The notes beneath the pieces were generated by a model, which saw only the letters and a program-made list of their open reading frames with translations, ran no database searches and was not told the DNA's origin. A DNA stretch of 8,076 nucleotides from Flavipsychrobacter sp. (GTDB lineage: Bacteria > Bacteroidota > Bacteroidia > Chitinophagales > Chitinophagaceae): NCBI GenBank assembly GCA_021156265.1, contig JAJNBR010000123.1, positions 1 to 8,076 on the forward strand. The letters run 5' to 3'. Position numbers and translations under genes: made by a program. Positions 1 through 6,673 of the stretch are shown in pieces; within the stretch, counting starts at the first letter, position 1, and the number at the start of each line of letters is the position of its first letter.

Positions 1-1922
1 GGGCGTTTGCCTATCAGGCGCTCCAGGTCGTCTTTAAACAGCACCTCTTTCCGCAGCAGCTCTTCGGCCAGTGCATACAGGTGGTGCTTGTGTTTGCTCA
101 GCAGCTCCTTGGTGCGCTCGTACTGGCCCAGTATCAGGGCGCGTACTTCTTCGTCTATTATCTTGGCTGTTTCCTCGCTGTAAGGCTTGGTAGTAGCATA
201 CTCCTGCTGTCCGTCGTAATACGATATGTTACCTATTTTGGCATTCATACCATAGATGCTCACCATGCTGTAGGCCATCTTGGTGATGCGCTCCAGGTCG
301 TTTTGCGCGCCGGTAGATATCTGCCCGAAGATGATGTCTTCGGCAGCGCGGCCGCCAAACAGGGCCACCATCTGGTCGTGCATCTGCTCGGTAGTGTACA
401 GGTACTGCTCTTTGGGCAGGTACTGCGCATAACCCAGCGCAGCCACACCACGCGGAACGATAGACACCTTCACCAGCGGGTGTGCGTGCTCCAGGAACCA
501 GCCGCATACTGCGTGGCCGGCCTCGTGGAAGGCGATCACTTTCTTCTCTTCAGGAGAGATGATCTTGTTCTTTTTCTCCAGGCCACCTATCACACGGTCA
601 ATAGCATCGTTGAAGTCCTGCATATCCACTTCTGTTTTACCCTGGCGTGCAGCTATCAGCGCAGCCTCGTTACAGATGTTGGCTATATCGGCACCGGCAA
701 AACCGGGTGTCTGGGTAGCCAGTTTATTGATGTCAAGATTCTTCGATTTTTTGATCGGCTTCAGGTGCACCTCGAATATCTTCTCACGGCCTTTTACATC
801 CGGAATGTCGATAGATATCGGGCGGTCGAAACGGCCGGGGCGCAGCAGGGCTGTATCCAGTACATCGGGCCTGTTGGTAGCCGCCAGTACAATGATACCT
901 GTATCGCCGCTGAAACCATCCATTTCAACAAGGAGCTGGTTGAGCGTGTTCTCGCGCTCGTCGTTGCTCATCACCACGTTCTTGCCACGTGCGCGTCCTA
1001 TGGCGTCTATCTCATCGATAAACACGATACAAGGCGCTTTTTCACGTGCCTGTTTGAACAGGTCGCGTACACGGCTGGCACCCACACCCACGAAGAGCTC
1101 CACGAAATCGGAACCCGACATGGAGAAGAAAGGCACTTGTGCTTCGCCTGCAACGGCTTTCGCCAGCAGGGTTTTACCGGTACCCGGAGGACCAACAAGC
1201 AGGGCGCCCTTAGGTATCTTACCACCCAGTGCTGTATATTTTTTAGGATTCTTCAGGAAGTCCACGATCTCCATTACCTCCACTTTGGCTTCGTCGAGGC
1301 CGGCAACATCGTTGAAGGTGATGTTGACGCGGGTACCTTTTTCAAACAGCTGCGCTTTAGACTTACCGATGTTGAAAATACCGCCGGCGCCACCTGCACC
1401 GCCTGCACCGCCGCCTATCTTACGCATCATGAGGAACCATACGGCCACCAGCAGTATAGCAGGCAGCAGGAAGGAGTTCAGGATATCGTTGAGCAGGCTG
1501 CCGCGTGGTTCGTATATCACACGTACACGCTGGGGTTCTGGAATGCTTTGCTGGGCATCGCGCAGGTTTTGTTCAAAGGTCTCAACAGAGCCAATGCGAA
1601 ACTTGATAGCCGGATCGGCAGTAGTAGTACGCGTAAAAGGGCTTTTTGAGTCGGGAGCTGGAGCTGGCGTTGTTGCTTTGGTATACACCTCTACTTCGCT
1701 GTTGTTGACAACAACGAGCTTTTCCACCACACCTTTGTCCAGGTAGTTGGTTTTGAAGTCCTGGAAGCTGATCTCCGGCGTGGTAGAGCCAATGCTACCG
1801 CTAAAGAACTGCAGGCCAATGAGTAATAGGAATATGATACCGTAGATCCAGTATATATTGAATTTGGGGCCTTTTTTGGGCCCCTTATCTCCCTGTAAGG
1901 GACGTTGCTTTTTATCTTCCAT
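1..1922 (-). CDS. ftsH: ATP-dependent zinc metalloprotease FtsH (C-terminus cut by window edge)
   Basis: Membrane-anchored AAA+ protease that unfolds and degrades membrane and short-lived soluble proteins as a hexamer. Reading from ATG at 1922 gives 640 codons before the left edge. Visible in order: a basic N-terminus; a membrane segment at about residues 23-40; an extracytoplasmic domain with a Pro/Thr-rich stretch near 84-102; a second membrane segment at about 148-166; a Gly/Ala linker (170-181); Walker A GPPGTGKT (244-251); Walker B with D303-E304; a second region of homology ending RPGRFDR (361-367) with the arginine fingers; the zinc site HEAGH (466-470); and a likely third zinc ligand D542 in AQNDLER. 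All key residues are intact. The last residues in the window (LIGKR) lie in the C-terminal helical part, so little but a variable tail is probably missing. It sits 37 bp behind rsfS, probably in one operon. No separate promoter was seen in that gap. Confidence 0.97.
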   Translation of the reverse strand, partial: MEDKKQRPLQGDKGPKKGPKFNIYWIYGIIFLLLIGLQFFSGSIGSTTPEISFQDFKTNYLDKGVVEKLVVVNNSEVEVYTKATTPAPAPDSKSPFTRTTTADPAIKFRIGSVETFEQNLRDAQQSIPEPQRVRVIYEPRGSLLNDILNSFLLPAILLVAVWFLMMRKIGGGAGGAGGAGGIFNIGKSKAQLFEKGTRVNITFNDVAGLDEAKVEVMEIVDFLKNPKKYTALGGKIPKGALLVGPPGTGKTLLAKAVAGEAQVPFFSMSGSDFVELFVGVGASRVRDLFKQAREKAPCIVFIDEIDAIGRARGKNVVMSNDERENTLNQLLVEMDGFSGDTGIIVLAATNRPDVLDTALLRPGRFDRPISIDIPDVKGREKIFEVHLKPIKKSKNLDINKLATQTPGFAGADIANICNEAALIAARQGKTEVDMQDFNDAIDRVIGGLEKKNKIISPEEKKVIAFHEAGHAVCGWFLEHAHPLVKVSIVPRGVAALGYAQYLPKEQYLYTTEQMHDQMVALFGGRAAEDIIFGQISTGAQNDLERITKMAYSMVSIYGMNAKIGNISYYDGQQEYATTKPYSEETAKIIDEEVRALILGQYERTKELLSKHKHHLYALAEELLRKEVLFKDDLERLIGKR

Positions 1923-1959
1923 TGTGCTGAAAAAACGTTGAATCTATATAACAGAAATT

Positions 1960-2358
1960 TTAATCGTTGTGCTCCATGCGCTCTGAGTCCATCCAAAGAC
2001 TTTCGAGGTCATAGAACCTACGTTGTTCGTGCTGAAAAATATGTACCACCACGTTCACATAATCTATCAGTGTCCAGTGGTCGCCGTGCTCTATATGAAA
2101 TGGCCTTTCATCGCATTCTTTTTTCACGGTCTCCTCCACGAAATCGGCAATTGCCTTTATCTGGATGTGAGACTTCGCTTCGCACAATATGAAAAAATCC
2201 GCTACCGCCTCGTCGATCTTCCTGAGATCGAGCGATACTATTTCATCTCCCTTTTTTTCCTTGATTGCTTTTAGGATGGTTTTAAAAAGTTTGCTGTTAC
2301 GCGTCAGGCGGGGTGCCGGTTTTTTTCTTCCCTGTAATGCAGTTATTATTTTATCCAA
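1960..2358 (-). CDS. rsfS: Ribosome silencing factor RsfS
   Basis: RsfS/Iojap family protein that binds large-subunit protein uL14 and blocks joining of the ribosomal subunits, for example in stationary phase or starvation. The 132-residue product has the family landmarks: DLRKIDEAVADFFILCEA (about 44-61) and the C-terminal WTLIDYVNVVVHIF followed by RRFYDLESLW (about 95-122). The only usable start is TTG at 2358. An in-frame TAG lies two codons upstream, and no in-frame ATG occurs before the C-terminal tail (residue 123). The AGAAGAA six bases before the TTG could serve as a ribosome binding site. The start adds about 23 basic, Pro-containing residues before the usual domain start. It is followed by ftsH, with birA divergent upstream, a grouping I recall as common in Bacteroidota. 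Function is well supported; the exact start is less so. Confidence 0.93.
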   Translation of the reverse strand: MDKIITALQGRKKPAPRLTRNSKLFKTILKAIKEKKGDEIVSLDLRKIDEAVADFFILCEAKSHIQIKAIADFVEETVKKECDERPFHIEHGDHWTLIDYVNVVVHIFQHEQRRFYDLESLWMDSERMEHND

Positions 2359-2364
2359 ATGCTA

Positions 2365-2371
2365 TTCTTCT
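2365..2371 (-). promoter_or_regulatory. Possible ribosome binding site for rsfS
   Basis: On the minus strand AGAAGAA lies six bases before the TTG at 2358. It is a weak purine-rich match to a Shine-Dalgarno sequence and supports TTG as the start. Many Bacteroidota genes lack such a site, so this is only suggestive. Confidence 0.35.
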
Positions 2372-2378
2372 ATTTTTG
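2371..2378 (+). promoter_or_regulatory. Candidate -7 promoter box for birA
   Basis: TATTTTTG matches the Bacteroidota -7 consensus TAnnTTTG exactly. It lies about 40 bases before the birA TTG, so transcription would start near 2384 and give a short leader of about 35 bases. I found no convincing TTTG-type -33 box at the expected distance upstream, so the call rests on one short motif and its position. Confidence 0.4.
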
Positions 2379-2382
2379 TGGT

Positions 2383-2394
2383 GAATTCGAATTC
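2383..2394. repeat. 12-bp perfect palindrome between birA and rsfS start sites
   Basis: GAATTCGAATTC reads the same on both strands. It lies between the two facing -7-like boxes, where both transcripts would begin. A palindrome there could be an operator for a dimeric regulator acting on both genes, but it could also be chance in AT-rich DNA. The flanking bases do not extend the symmetry. Confidence 0.45.
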
Positions 2395-2401
2395 TAACAT
2401 A

Positions 2402-2409
2402 CAAAATTA
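2402..2409 (-). promoter_or_regulatory. Candidate -7 promoter box for rsfS-ftsH
   Basis: Read on the minus strand this is TAATTTTG, an exact match to TAnnTTTG. It lies 43 bases before the rsfS TTG, so transcription would start around 2395. No clear -33 TTTG box is seen further upstream. The predicted transcript would overlap the 5' end of the divergent birA transcript by about 10 bases. Confidence 0.4.
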
Positions 2410-2417
2410 AACAATCT

Positions 2418-3179
2418 TTGCCAGTTAATTTACAGGCCATCCTGGATGCCCCGATAATTCAACTTGATACTATTGACAGCTCCAATAACTATGCCATGCG
2501 GCTGGCAGATGCCGATACGGCACAAGCGGGCCTGACAATAGTGGCGGTCTCGCAAACGCAGGGCAAAGGTCAGCGTGGCCACAACTGGGCAGACAACCCC
2601 GGCGATAGCCTGCTGATGAGCATAATTACCCACCCACAGCATGGTTTAGACCGGCAATTCGTGTTCAGCGCTACCGTGGCGGTGGCAATTGCCAATGTTT
2701 TGCAAAAACTCAGCGAGCAGTGCGACGTCCGTATCAAGTGGCCTAACGATATCATTATCAATGACAAAAAGGCAGGTGGCATCCTTATTGAAAATATAAT
2801 ACGCGGCAACAACTGGGCTTATGCCATTGTAGGCCTGGGACTGAATGTCAACCAACACAGGTTTCCGGATGAACTACCAAATGCCACTTCGCTACACCTG
2901 GCAGCGGGCCGGAGGTTTGATATAGATGAGCTTATGAACAAGCTGCGCACTGAAGTGCTAACGCTAACTGCTCAGCTACCATCCGCTGACGAAATAATGC
3001 AGCAATACAACGACTACCTCTACCGCAGGGAAGCATTCCAGACTTTTGGGAATAATGCCGACGAGTGGCTGGCCGAAATACTTCATGTAGCTGCCGACGG
3101 AAAACTACATGTGCGACTGGCCGATGGAACTATCGCTGGTTATACGCATGGGTCTGTTGAATGGGTATGGGGCAGATAG
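2418..3179 (+). CDS. birA: Biotin--[acetyl-CoA-carboxylase] ligase (class I, no DNA-binding domain)
   Basis: Activates biotin with ATP to biotinyl-AMP and transfers it to a lysine of biotin carboxyl carrier proteins in the cytoplasm. The 253-residue protein begins directly with the catalytic domain (DTIDSSNNYA at about 17-26), so it lacks the N-terminal helix-turn-helix of E. coli BirA and should not act as a repressor through that route. Motifs: the biotinyl-AMP loop GKGQRGHNW (49-57), KWPNDI (107-112) with the catalytic lysine region, and KKAGGILIE (117-125). A small C-terminal domain follows from about residue 200 (WLAEILHVAADGKLHVRLADG). The start is taken as TTG at 2418; the next in-frame ATG is residue 27, inside the conserved fold. 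It is divergent from rsfS. Its stop is 92 bp before the next gene. Confidence 0.94.
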   Translation: MPVNLQAILDAPIIQLDTIDSSNNYAMRLADADTAQAGLTIVAVSQTQGKGQRGHNWADNPGDSLLMSIITHPQHGLDRQFVFSATVAVAIANVLQKLSEQCDVRIKWPNDIIINDKKAGGILIENIIRGNNWAYAIVGLGLNVNQHRFPDELPNATSLHLAAGRRFDIDELMNKLRTEVLTLTAQLPSADEIMQQYNDYLYRREAFQTFGNNADEWLAEILHVAADGKLHVRLADGTIAGYTHGSVEWVWGR

Positions 3180-3271
3180 CTGATCATCAATACATAGTCC
3201 TTTTACCCAACGTTCTATGAAGGGTAGCATGTCTATCTGAACAATCGTTTATCCTTAAAACCTATAAAACT

Positions 3272-5008
3272 ATGCTCAAAAAAGCACTCTTGTGCGCTGT
3301 CTGCGCTATTTCGAGTTTCAATGTTTTTGCACAACCAACAGTACCGGAGTTTAAAAATATCGGTATTGATCCCAAACCTCCCATCGGAACACTGGTTAAT
3401 ATAACCGAGGACGGCTATGTTATCGGTTCCACATGGTTTGAATACTGCACCCAGGTTACCTGCTTCAACGATGGTGAAGTTTTGACAGTCCGGGATTCGA
3501 ATATGAATCATGTGCTCTCTCTAACTTTTCAACGGGAAATATTGCAGCATGAAAAGAGTATCATGAATATAGAAAGCGCTATTATCGATGGCGACAACAA
3601 CCTGATCCTCGCCGGTACGTTTATGAGCGATATGAATTTTGCTCCCAACGATGCTGTTTCTGTTAACCGGCATGGAGGAGCGGCTTCGGGGATGTGGTCG
3701 GGCTTTCTTGCTAAATACCGCCTGAGCGATGGACACCTGTTCTGGGTGAACACAATGGATGCCAGCGGTGTAGCTTCTGTTGGCGGCGCATCCCTCGCTA
3801 CGGACGACAAAAAGAACATCTTCCTGTACCTGGCCAAAGGTGGAAATGTGGACATCGATCCCGGCCCGGCTTCCGTGATCGTAAATAAGGGTGTGCTGGC
3901 AAAATACAATACGAACGGCGACTATTTAGCTCACATCGCGGCCGAACAATCTTATGGCGGCATTTACACACCATTTAAGATGATAGACAAAAAACTCTAT
4001 CTCCTTAGTATAGCGGATAGTGTGTATCCTAATAAGCAAACCTTTGTCTTCCAGGAATACGACCCGGAAAACATGACGGTGACGAGGAGCAAAAAGATCG
4101 GCGCCTTTAAAAGATCGCCTAACTGGCCGGGATACATGCACGTGAAATATACCCCGGATAAGAGCGGCAACATCTGGCTCCTGTCGTCGTATACCGAAAG
4201 CTGCAGTATCGGAGCCTATAACAAAACGCTGGTCACCGTGCAAAATGGCACGGAAAAAGAACAATTGCTGATAAAGCTGGACAACAACCTGGATGTAGCC
4301 AATGTATGGCCTGTTCATAAAACAATTAACAGCGCCACGTACGCCGCAAATTTCGGGATAGATAGCCTTGGCAACGTTCTTATCATAGGCACTGTAAGGG
4401 ATAGCATAGATATTGACCTGTCGGCAGGGACGCAATTTTTGAAGACTGTATTTCCTCCTCCCTACTTATCAGGCAACTGGGGTACGATGTACTTCAATTG
4501 TTACGATAAAAACATGAACCTTTTATGGTCGAAAACCCTGGGTGACACCAGCCGGCTATGGGCTTACAATATCGAATTCGGGCACAGGAAAAACATCTAT
4601 ATACTGGGACAGGCGCGAGGCACTATTAACTTCGACCTTATAGGCAGTAATTTCACCACAACGCCTCCCAGCAGTCAACCGATGGGTTTAACAGAAATGT
4701 ATGCGCGTTATAAATGGAACACAGCTACCTATACTACTGATGTGCCCAGGCAGCGTGAACAGCGTGCGCAAATATCCTTATACCCCAACCCCGTAAACTC
4801 GGTGCTGAATGTGGATCTTGGTAAGACATCCGGTAAGCAGGCAAGATTAACTGTAACGGACATTAATGGAAGAACGGTATGGTCCGGAGCCCAACGCGGC
4901 AGCGAAACCGTGCAGGTGCCCACCGGAACATTGCCTCCCGCAGCCTATCTGCTGAGTATTGATATAGACGGATATCCTAAAGAAACCAGGCAATTTGTAA
5001 AGCAATAG
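3272..5008 (+). CDS. Secreted T9SS-sorted protein with propeller-like repeats, function unknown
   Basis: The 578-residue product has a signal peptide (MLKKALLCAVCAISSFNVFA, cleavage expected before Q21). Its C-terminus (about 501-578: ISLYPNPVNSVLNV, then VTDINGRTVWSG, then a hydrophobic AYLLSIDIDG strand) is a type A T9SS sorting domain. It should therefore cross the outer membrane and be released or anchored at the surface. The body has repeating units of the form 'DxxxNIxLxG..., [IF]D[IF]D-like strand, then AKY-x-G-x-LxW'. I place them near 42-86, 103-162, 174-223, 236-276, 291-348, 361-423 and 434-491. Seven units suggest a seven-bladed beta-propeller resembling SBBP-type repeat proteins. 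Cysteines at 59 and 64 could form a disulfide. No catalytic motif was recognised, so it may be a binding or structural surface protein. No promoter of the Bacteroidota type was found in the 92-bp leader. A terminator starts right after the stop. Confidence 0.85.
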   Translation: MLKKALLCAVCAISSFNVFAQPTVPEFKNIGIDPKPPIGTLVNITEDGYVIGSTWFEYCTQVTCFNDGEVLTVRDSNMNHVLSLTFQREILQHEKSIMNIESAIIDGDNNLILAGTFMSDMNFAPNDAVSVNRHGGAASGMWSGFLAKYRLSDGHLFWVNTMDASGVASVGGASLATDDKKNIFLYLAKGGNVDIDPGPASVIVNKGVLAKYNTNGDYLAHIAAEQSYGGIYTPFKMIDKKLYLLSIADSVYPNKQTFVFQEYDPENMTVTRSKKIGAFKRSPNWPGYMHVKYTPDKSGNIWLLSSYTESCSIGAYNKTLVTVQNGTEKEQLLIKLDNNLDVANVWPVHKTINSATYAANFGIDSLGNVLIIGTVRDSIDIDLSAGTQFLKTVFPPPYLSGNWGTMYFNCYDKNMNLLWSKTLGDTSRLWAYNIEFGHRKNIYILGQARGTINFDLIGSNFTTTPPSSQPMGLTEMYARYKWNTATYTTDVPRQREQRAQISLYPNPVNSVLNVDLGKTSGKQARLTVTDINGRTVWSGAQRGSETVQVPTGTLPPAAYLLSIDIDGYPKETRQFVKQ

Positions 5009-5046
5009 ATAAAAGAAAGGAGCACTTAAGTGCTCCTTTCTTTTAT
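5009..5046. terminator. Bidirectional intrinsic terminator (38-bp perfect palindrome)
   Basis: A perfect inverted repeat centred between 5027 and 5028. The arm core AAAAGAAAGGAGCAC is mirrored as GTGCTCCTTTCTTTT around a central TTAA. It has an A-rich 5' flank and T-rich 3' end on both strands, so it can stop the secreted-protein transcript (plus) and the pabA operon transcript (minus, gene end at 5077). It begins on the base after the TAG stop of the upstream gene. Confidence 0.88.
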
Positions 5047-5076
5047 GTTCCCTGGCGAACGATACTGTATTATAGA

Positions 5077-5637
5077 CTAAAGCGCCGCCCAGTTCATCAG
5101 CATTTGCAGGCCATCCGGGGAACCTATTGACTCAGGATGAAACTGGATGCCCGTGCAGGGATATTTTTCATGTACTAATGCCATGATCGTTCCGTCTTCA
5201 GTTTGAGCGATCGACTGCAACCCCGTACCTTCCAATTCTTCGATAACCAGCGAGTGGTAGCGCATAACAGTGAACGGCGAAGAGATGTCGCGAAACAGCG
5301 GGTGGCCGTTGTGCTCCATTTCGTCTGTTTTACCGTGCATAGGCTGCTTTGCATGCACCAGCTTTGCACCGAAGAACATACCTAATGCCTGGTGGCCAAG
5401 ACAGACACCCAGTATAGGGATCTTGTCGTGAAAACGAGCGATGGCATCCATACAAATGCCTGCCTGCAAAGGTGTTTCAGGGCCGGGAGAAATGATGAGA
5501 CGGGAAGGTTTTAGGTCTGCCAACTGTTGCAAAGTCAATTCATCGTTGCGATACACTACACAATCATTACCCGTCTGCAACAGGTAGTGATGCAGTATAT
5601 AGGTGAACGAATCGTAGTTATCGAGCAGTATCCACAT
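5077..5637 (-). CDS. pabA: Anthranilate/aminodeoxychorismate synthase component II (glutamine amidotransferase)
   Basis: Class I glutamine amidotransferase subunit that hydrolyses glutamine and hands ammonia to a chorismate-binding partner (TrpE or PabB), for tryptophan or folate synthesis. The 186-residue protein from ATG 5637 starts with the typical LLDNYDSFTY. It has the oxyanion-loop region ISPGPETP (49-56), the nucleophile in GVCLGHQ (C79), KQPMHGKT (97-104), MRYHSL (125-130), and the His-Glu pair in QFHPES (H167, E169). Length matches the family. No trpE or pabB is next to it, so the sequence cannot decide between TrpG and PabA; one subunit often serves both. The lone position outside a trp cluster favours pabA or a dual role. 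It overlaps the end of cvpA by 20 bases. A longer reading to 5712 would add an unconserved 25-residue tail and is not chosen. Confidence 0.92.
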   Translation of the reverse strand: MWILLDNYDSFTYILHHYLLQTGNDCVVYRNDELTLQQLADLKPSRLIISPGPETPLQAGICMDAIARFHDKIPILGVCLGHQALGMFFGAKLVHAKQPMHGKTDEMEHNGHPLFRDISSPFTVMRYHSLVIEELEGTGLQSIAQTEDGTIMALVHEKYPCTGIQFHPESIGSPDGLQMLMNWAAL

Positions 5638-6169
5638 GTTCGGGTTTGTTAACTCCGGAAAAATATTGCTGCAGGTCGGCGAACAGGTCTTTAACCATCG
5701 GCCATACGGCACCTATCTTTTCAAATGTCCAGGGGGCTAAGGGTGCAGTATATTGGTAGGTCTTGCTGGCGGCAATGGTCTCGGGAGAGATAAGGCTCAT
5801 CTGTGTTGCCAGCCATAGTAGGGAACTCCAGATAACTGCAGCCATAAATGCGTACAGCAATCCCCCTATCCCACTGTTCACCCATCCCAGCATCATGGCC
5901 TTTGCAGAGCTTTCCAGCGCTTTGGCTACCAAGCGTACGCCGAACAGAATGCCGACAAACAACACCACAAAGCTCACGATCTGAGCCCAGCCTGAGGTCA
6001 CAATATTCTTTGCGGCCAGCCAGGCAGCAAACTCGTGCGAGAGCTTGAGCGAGCAAATGATGCCCAGCACTATAGCCAATAGAGAAAAAGCGGCTACAAT
6101 GATACCTTTCATGTAGCCGCGTATAAAGAAGATAACAACCAGCGTGATGCCAATAATGTCTATTACCAT
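5618..6169 (-). CDS. cvpA: CvpA family membrane protein
   Basis: Inner-membrane protein of the CvpA/colicin V production family. In other bacteria members affect envelope homeostasis and colicin export, but the biochemical role is unknown. The 183 residues show four hydrophobic segments (about 2-16, 22-41, 62-82, 100-123). The family's Gly/Asn-rich entry to the last segment is present (LGWVNSGIGGLLYAF, about 94-108). A polar tail of about 60 residues follows, probably cytoplasmic or periplasmic. The ATG at 6169 shares one base with the yqeY stop (TAATG), which points to translational coupling, and the 3' end overlaps pabA. The gene sits inside the gldC-yqeY-cvpA-pabA unit. Unlike E. coli, it is not next to purF here. 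Confidence 0.85.
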   Translation of the reverse strand: MVIDIIGITLVVIFFIRGYMKGIIVAAFSLLAIVLGIICSLKLSHEFAAWLAAKNIVTSGWAQIVSFVVLFVGILFGVRLVAKALESSAKAMMLGWVNSGIGGLLYAFMAAVIWSSLLWLATQMSLISPETIAASKTYQYTAPLAPWTFEKIGAVWPMVKDLFADLQQYFSGVNKPEHVDTAR

Positions 6170-6624
6170 TATCCGCCTGCCAGCAATTGTTTTACATTTT
6201 CAGAGATCGCTTTACCATCGGCTTTGCCGGCCAGTTTTTTCGAAGCCACGCCCATTACCTTACCCATATCAGCCGGAGAGCTGGCGCCTACTTCTGCGAT
6301 GATGGCTTTCAGTTCAGCCTGCAGTTCTTCCTGCGACATTTGTTTTGGCAGGAACTTTTCGATGATGGCCAGTTCTTCACGCTCCTTCAATGCGAGGTCT
6401 TCGCGGTTTTGCTGCGTGAAGATATCCAACGAGTCGCGGCGCTGCTTGGCCATTTTTTGCAGCATTTTTATTTCGTCGGCTTCGGTAAGCGTATCGCTTG
6501 CGCCGGCCGATGTTTTCTCTATCAGGATAGCAGATTTGATAGCACGAAGAGTCCGCAATGCAGCTTCGTCTTTAGCTTTCATTGCGTCCTTCATCTGTTC
6601 CATTACTTTTTGTTCGAGTGACAT
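6169..6624 (-). CDS. GatB/YqeY domain protein
   Basis: Small cytoplasmic protein of the YqeY family, related to the C-terminal tRNA-binding domain of the GatB amidotransferase subunit. It is thought to act on or bind aminoacyl-tRNA, but its precise role is not established. The 151-residue product from ATG 6624 begins MSLEQKVMEQMKDAMKAKD. It has the family core KMAKQRRDSLDIFTQQNRED (about 57-76) and the following EIEKFLPKQMS-like segment (here LAIIEKFLPKQMS, about 85-97). The GKVMG turn (111-115) and an Ala/Lys-rich C-terminus complete it; length fits the family. An extended reading to 6657 adds an unconserved Phe-rich leader and is rejected. It lies 49 bp after gldC and overlaps cvpA by one base. 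Confidence 0.92.
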   Translation of the reverse strand: MSLEQKVMEQMKDAMKAKDEAALRTLRAIKSAILIEKTSAGASDTLTEADEIKMLQKMAKQRRDSLDIFTQQNREDLALKEREELAIIEKFLPKQMSQEELQAELKAIIAEVGASSPADMGKVMGVASKKLAGKADGKAISENVKQLLAGG

Positions 6625-6626
6625 AT

Positions 6627-6652
6627 GGTAAATGTAAAAGGTAAATGTGAAA
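6627..6652 (-). repeat. Two tandem 13-bp units in the yqeY leader
   Basis: On the plus strand GGTAAATGTAAAA (6627-6639) is followed at once by GGTAAATGTGAAA (6640-6652), 12 of 13 bases alike. The pair lies just before the yqeY ATG, in the 49-bp gap after gldC. It may be a slippage product or affect translation; no known site matches. Confidence 0.5.
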
Positions 6653-6673
6653 AGCAAAAAATATTAAAATCTA

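Noticed and set aside
81..1746. Two long plus-strand open frames of 522 and 395 codons
   Set aside because: They lie opposite ftsH, whose minus-strand frame has every catalytic motif. The plus-strand translations show biased, low-order composition and no recognisable domain, as expected for antisense shadows.
3203..3227. Inverted repeat TACCC...GGGTA between birA and the secreted-protein gene, considered as a birA terminator
   Set aside because: The stem is only 5 bp with a 13-base loop and no T tract follows, so it is unlikely to terminate transcription.
5638..5712. N-terminal extension of pabA to 5712
   Set aside because: The 25 extra residues lie inside cvpA and show no conservation pattern, while the family's usual beginning (WILLDNYDSF) starts at the ATG at 5637.
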